The notes beneath the pieces were generated by a model. It made no database searches. It was not told the origin of the DNA and saw only the letters and a program-made list of their open reading frames with translations. Below are positions 4,943-6,159 of a stretch of DNA of 6,159 bases, one piece after another. Made by a program: the position numbers and the translations under genes. Source of the DNA: Saprospiraceae bacterium (GTDB lineage Bacteria > Bacteroidota > Bacteroidia > Chitinophagales > Saprospiraceae); assembly GCA_020436865.1 (NCBI GenBank), contig JAGQXA010000247.1:1-6159 (forward strand), read 5' to 3'. Numbering within the stretch: the first letter of the stretch is position 1; each line of letters opens with the position of its first letter.

Positions 4943-4985
4943 CGGCGAAGGCTGGCTTGTCAAGCCGTAGCCTCGGCGAAGGCTG
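4943..4985. repeat. Direct repeat CGGCGAAGGCTG (twice) enclosing overlapping hairpins
   Basis: The 12-bp repeat occurs at 4943-4954 and 4974-4985. Between them AGGCTGGCTT (4949-4958) can pair with AAGCC-GT-AGCCT (4962-4973), giving a 10-bp stem with a 3-nt loop and a 2-nt bulge. AGCCT (4969-4973) can instead pair with the second AGGCT (4980-4984) around a 6-nt loop. The two folds exclude each other. The element ends 10 bp before the stop of the convergent barrel gene, so it may act as a shared terminator; a dispersed intergenic repeat is equally likely. Confidence 0.65.
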
Positions 4986-4995
4986 AACAGACCAA

Positions 4996-5688
4996 CTAGC
5001 GGGGTTGTACCCCGTTGTAGAAAAGCAGTTGCAAGCCGAAGTTCAGCAGATTTTCCTGGAAGGCCTCCGGTTGGGTGGTCGAGTTGGGAAAGAAATGTTC
5101 CTCCATGCCATAGACGTTGATGTTGGTCCAGGGCACCTGCACATAGGGGCGAAAGGCCAGCGAAAGCACGTCGCTGGTGATCAGCTCGTAGCTGATGTAG
5201 AAGGTGGAGGTCACGTGAAAATCGTCGACCAGGCGGATCGTCTCCGTTTCGTCGGAAAACTCGGTGCGCAGGATATAGTCCGAACCGTCGATCGTGCCGC
5301 CAACTGCAAAGGGACCCGAAAAAAACTCGGCGCCCGCCGAGAAGCTGTTGTAGCGGAAGAACAGCTCTTGCCGGAAGGTGGTGTTGTCGGAAGGACGCAA
5401 GCCCTCGGCCTTGCGCCGGGCCAGCTTGGCCGTCCACGAACATTCCAGCCCAATGAAATCCCAACGGTTGCGAAAGCCGATCGTCACCCCGCTGATCAGG
5501 TTCAGGTCGCGAAAGTCATCGTCGAACCACGGATTCTGCTGGTTCACCCGGTCCATGATGTCGTTGGTATTGGCCGGATTCATCAGGCCCAGGCCGTATC
5601 CGATCTTCAGATTTAGCTGCCCCCAGCCCGGCAGGGCGCAGGTCAGGGCGGCGGCGAAAAAGAACACCCTTGCGATGGATCTGCTCAT
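4996..5688 (-). CDS. Predicted outer-membrane beta-barrel protein, function unknown
   Basis: The 230-residue product begins with a good Sec signal peptide: MSRSIAR, a hydrophobic core FFFAAALTCALP, and a probable cut after WG at residue 23, leaving a mature N-terminal Q. The mature part alternates hydrophobic and polar residues in short strands typical of small porin-like barrels, for example LNLKIGYGLGLMNP (25-38), LNLISGVTIGFRNRWDFIGLECSW (62-85), QELFFRYNSFSAGAEFFSGPFAVGGTI (107-133), FHVTSTFYISYELI (157-170), LSLAFRPYVQVPWTNINVYG (175-194) and ENLLNFGLQLLFYNG (212-226). No enzyme motif or OmpA-type peptidoglycan-binding domain is present. I do not recognise a named family. It is a single gene convergent with the AraC-type gene and divergent from the TetR-type gene (202 bp between starts). 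Upstream, TAATTTAG on the - strand (5725-5718) is a one-mismatch -7 box, and CTGCA-TT-TGCAG (5703-5714) is a small palindrome just before the start. Confidence 0.75.
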   Translation of the reverse strand: MSRSIARVFFFAAALTCALPGWGQLNLKIGYGLGLMNPANTNDIMDRVNQQNPWFDDDFRDLNLISGVTIGFRNRWDFIGLECSWTAKLARRKAEGLRPSDNTTFRQELFFRYNSFSAGAEFFSGPFAVGGTIDGSDYILRTEFSDETETIRLVDDFHVTSTFYISYELITSDVLSLAFRPYVQVPWTNINVYGMEEHFFPNSTTQPEAFQENLLNFGLQLLFYNGVQPR

Positions 5689-5839
5689 GATCGACGTTTC
5701 TTCTGCATTTGCAGGCGCTAAATTACCAAAACGTCCCTAATTCCGTCCGCAATTCCCAACCTGAACCGAAAATAAGCCGCCGCCGGTCGAACATAAGCGC
5801 CCCTTGATCGGATTTAGCTCGGGTTTTGTCGGGGAAAAC

Positions 5840-5870
5840 TTGCCTCGAAAACTTTTTTGAAATAATTTTG
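5840..5870 (+). promoter_or_regulatory. Candidate promoter of the TetR-type gene (TTG-N20-TAATTTTG)
   Basis: TTG (5840-5842) and TAATTTTG (5863-5870) fit the Bacteroidota -33/-7 pattern with a 20-nt spacer. The expected transcription start is about 5875, roughly 15 nt before the ATG at 5891. The last three bases of the -7 box are shared with the palindrome that follows, which suits autorepression. Confidence 0.55.
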
Positions 5871-5887
5871 ACTAAACGTTTGGTCAA
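5868..5887. promoter_or_regulatory. 20-bp near-palindrome, probable TetR-type operator
   Basis: TTGACTAAAC (5868-5877) and GTTTGGTCAA (5878-5887) are symmetric in nine of ten pairs; only T5873/G5882 departs. The site overlaps the end of the -7 box, covers the expected transcription start and ends 3 bp before the ATG of a TetR-family gene. Uninterrupted palindromes of this size at the start of their own gene are typical of TetR repressor operators. Binding by this protein is inferred. Confidence 0.6.
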
Positions 5888-5890
5888 TAA

Positions 5891-6159
5891 ATGGCGCCGA
5901 AGTCCAAAAAACAATTTGAAGAGATGCGGCAGCAAAGCATCGCCGCGATCAAGCAGGCCGCCCTGGAACTGTTTGCGCATCGGGGTTACGCGAGTACCTC
6001 GATCAGTCAGATAGCCAGGGAAGCCGGCATCTCCAAAGGCTTGATGTACAACTATTTCAGCAGCAAGGAAGACCTGCTGCGCGCCATTATCCTCGACGCT
6101 GTGGAGACCGGCGAAAAGCTCGTCGAAGGCTCTCTCCACGAATCTCCGGAGCCGCACAC
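5891..6159 (+). CDS. TetR/AcrR-family transcriptional regulator, N-terminal part (3' end outside window)
   Basis: From the ATG at 5891 the frame is open to the window end, giving 89 residues. Residues 16-63 are a textbook TetR DNA-binding domain: IAAIKQAALELFAHRGYASTSISQIAREAGISKGLMYNYFSSKEDLLRAII. The helix-turn-helix lies at about 36-55 (TSISQIAREAGISKGLMYNYF), with the usual Y-x-Y-F before the S-K-E-x-L motif. The regulatory domain, which would bind the ligand and form the dimer, starts around residue 65 and is mostly outside the window, so the effector cannot be guessed. The start is supported by a promoter and palindrome immediately upstream; an internal ATG (codon 12) is less likely because it would trim the basic leader MAPKSKKQ. 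The gene is divergent from the barrel gene. Targets may include itself and genes beyond the right edge. Confidence 0.9.
   Translation, partial: MAPKSKKQFEEMRQQSIAAIKQAALELFAHRGYASTSISQIAREAGISKGLMYNYFSSKEDLLRAIILDAVETGEKLVEGSLHESPEPH

Larger units (their letters stand above)
5689..5890. other. Divergent intergenic region between barrel and TetR-type genes
   Basis: This 202-bp region carries the TetR-gene promoter and operator in its right third (5840-5887). At its left end are a weak -7-like box for the barrel gene (5718-5725, - strand) and a small CTGCA palindrome (5703-5714). The middle, about 5730-5835, shows no recognisable gene, repeat or structured element. The operator is about 180 bp from the barrel start, so repression of both genes from this one site is possible but not suggested by position. 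Confidence 0.6.

Noticed and set aside
4004..5464. Long - strand open frame of 486 codons
   Set aside because: It spans two convergent real genes, antisense to the AraC-type gene and in another frame of the barrel gene; a high-GC shadow.
5723..6157. - strand open frame of 144 codons at the right end
   Set aside because: It is antisense to the TetR helix-turn-helix domain and crosses the promoter and operator region.

Overview
The window looks like chromosome of a Bacteroidota bacterium, possibly a moderately GC-rich member of the Saprospiria or Chitinophagia type. The reasons are gene content (a 7TM–AraC hybrid regulator, a FlgJ-like glucosaminidase behind a membrane anchor, a small outer-membrane barrel with a ...GQ signal-peptide end) and several start-proximal matches to the Bacteroidota -7 promoter element TAnnTTTG. 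This assignment is inference from sequence alone.

Layout, left to right. The window opens inside the 3' end of ruvC (+, ends 235). A 249-bp spacer follows that is almost entirely repeats: a 9-bp tandem array (260-304) and three tandem 35-bp units (349-453), each able to fold into a bulged hairpin. Next come a 2-oxoglutarate/Fe(II) oxygenase of the isopenicillin-N-synthase-like class (485-1438, +) and tatA (1568-1795, +). tatA converges, across a large stem-loop (1819-1864), on a membrane-anchored glucosaminidase (1944-2786, -). Upstream of that gene on the same strand is a NatA-type ABC ATPase (2881-3651, -), separated from it by a 16-bp perfect inverted repeat that includes the ABC stop codon. 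The ABC gene is divergent, across only 61 bp, from a 7TM–AraC regulator (3713-4882, +). That regulator converges on a predicted outer-membrane beta-barrel protein (4996-5688, -) across a spacer of hexamer repeats and palindromes. Finally a TetR-family repressor begins at 5891 (+), preceded by a 20-bp near-palindrome overlapping its likely promoter, and runs off the window.

Functional picture. ruvC (recombination), tatA (Tat export) and the glucosaminidase (wall remodelling) are housekeeping or envelope functions with no obvious pathway link. The clearest regulatory units are the ABC/AraC divergent pair, whose two candidate -7 boxes both lie almost against the start codons, and the TetR gene with its probable autoregulatory operator. 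The TetR gene is also divergent from the barrel gene.

I found no tRNA, rRNA, CRISPR array, insertion sequence or phage gene, and no convincing new multi-gene system. The noteworthy material is intergenic: structured repeats, inverted repeats and start-proximal promoters. All positions and pairings were worked out by hand; no similarity search or folding program was run.
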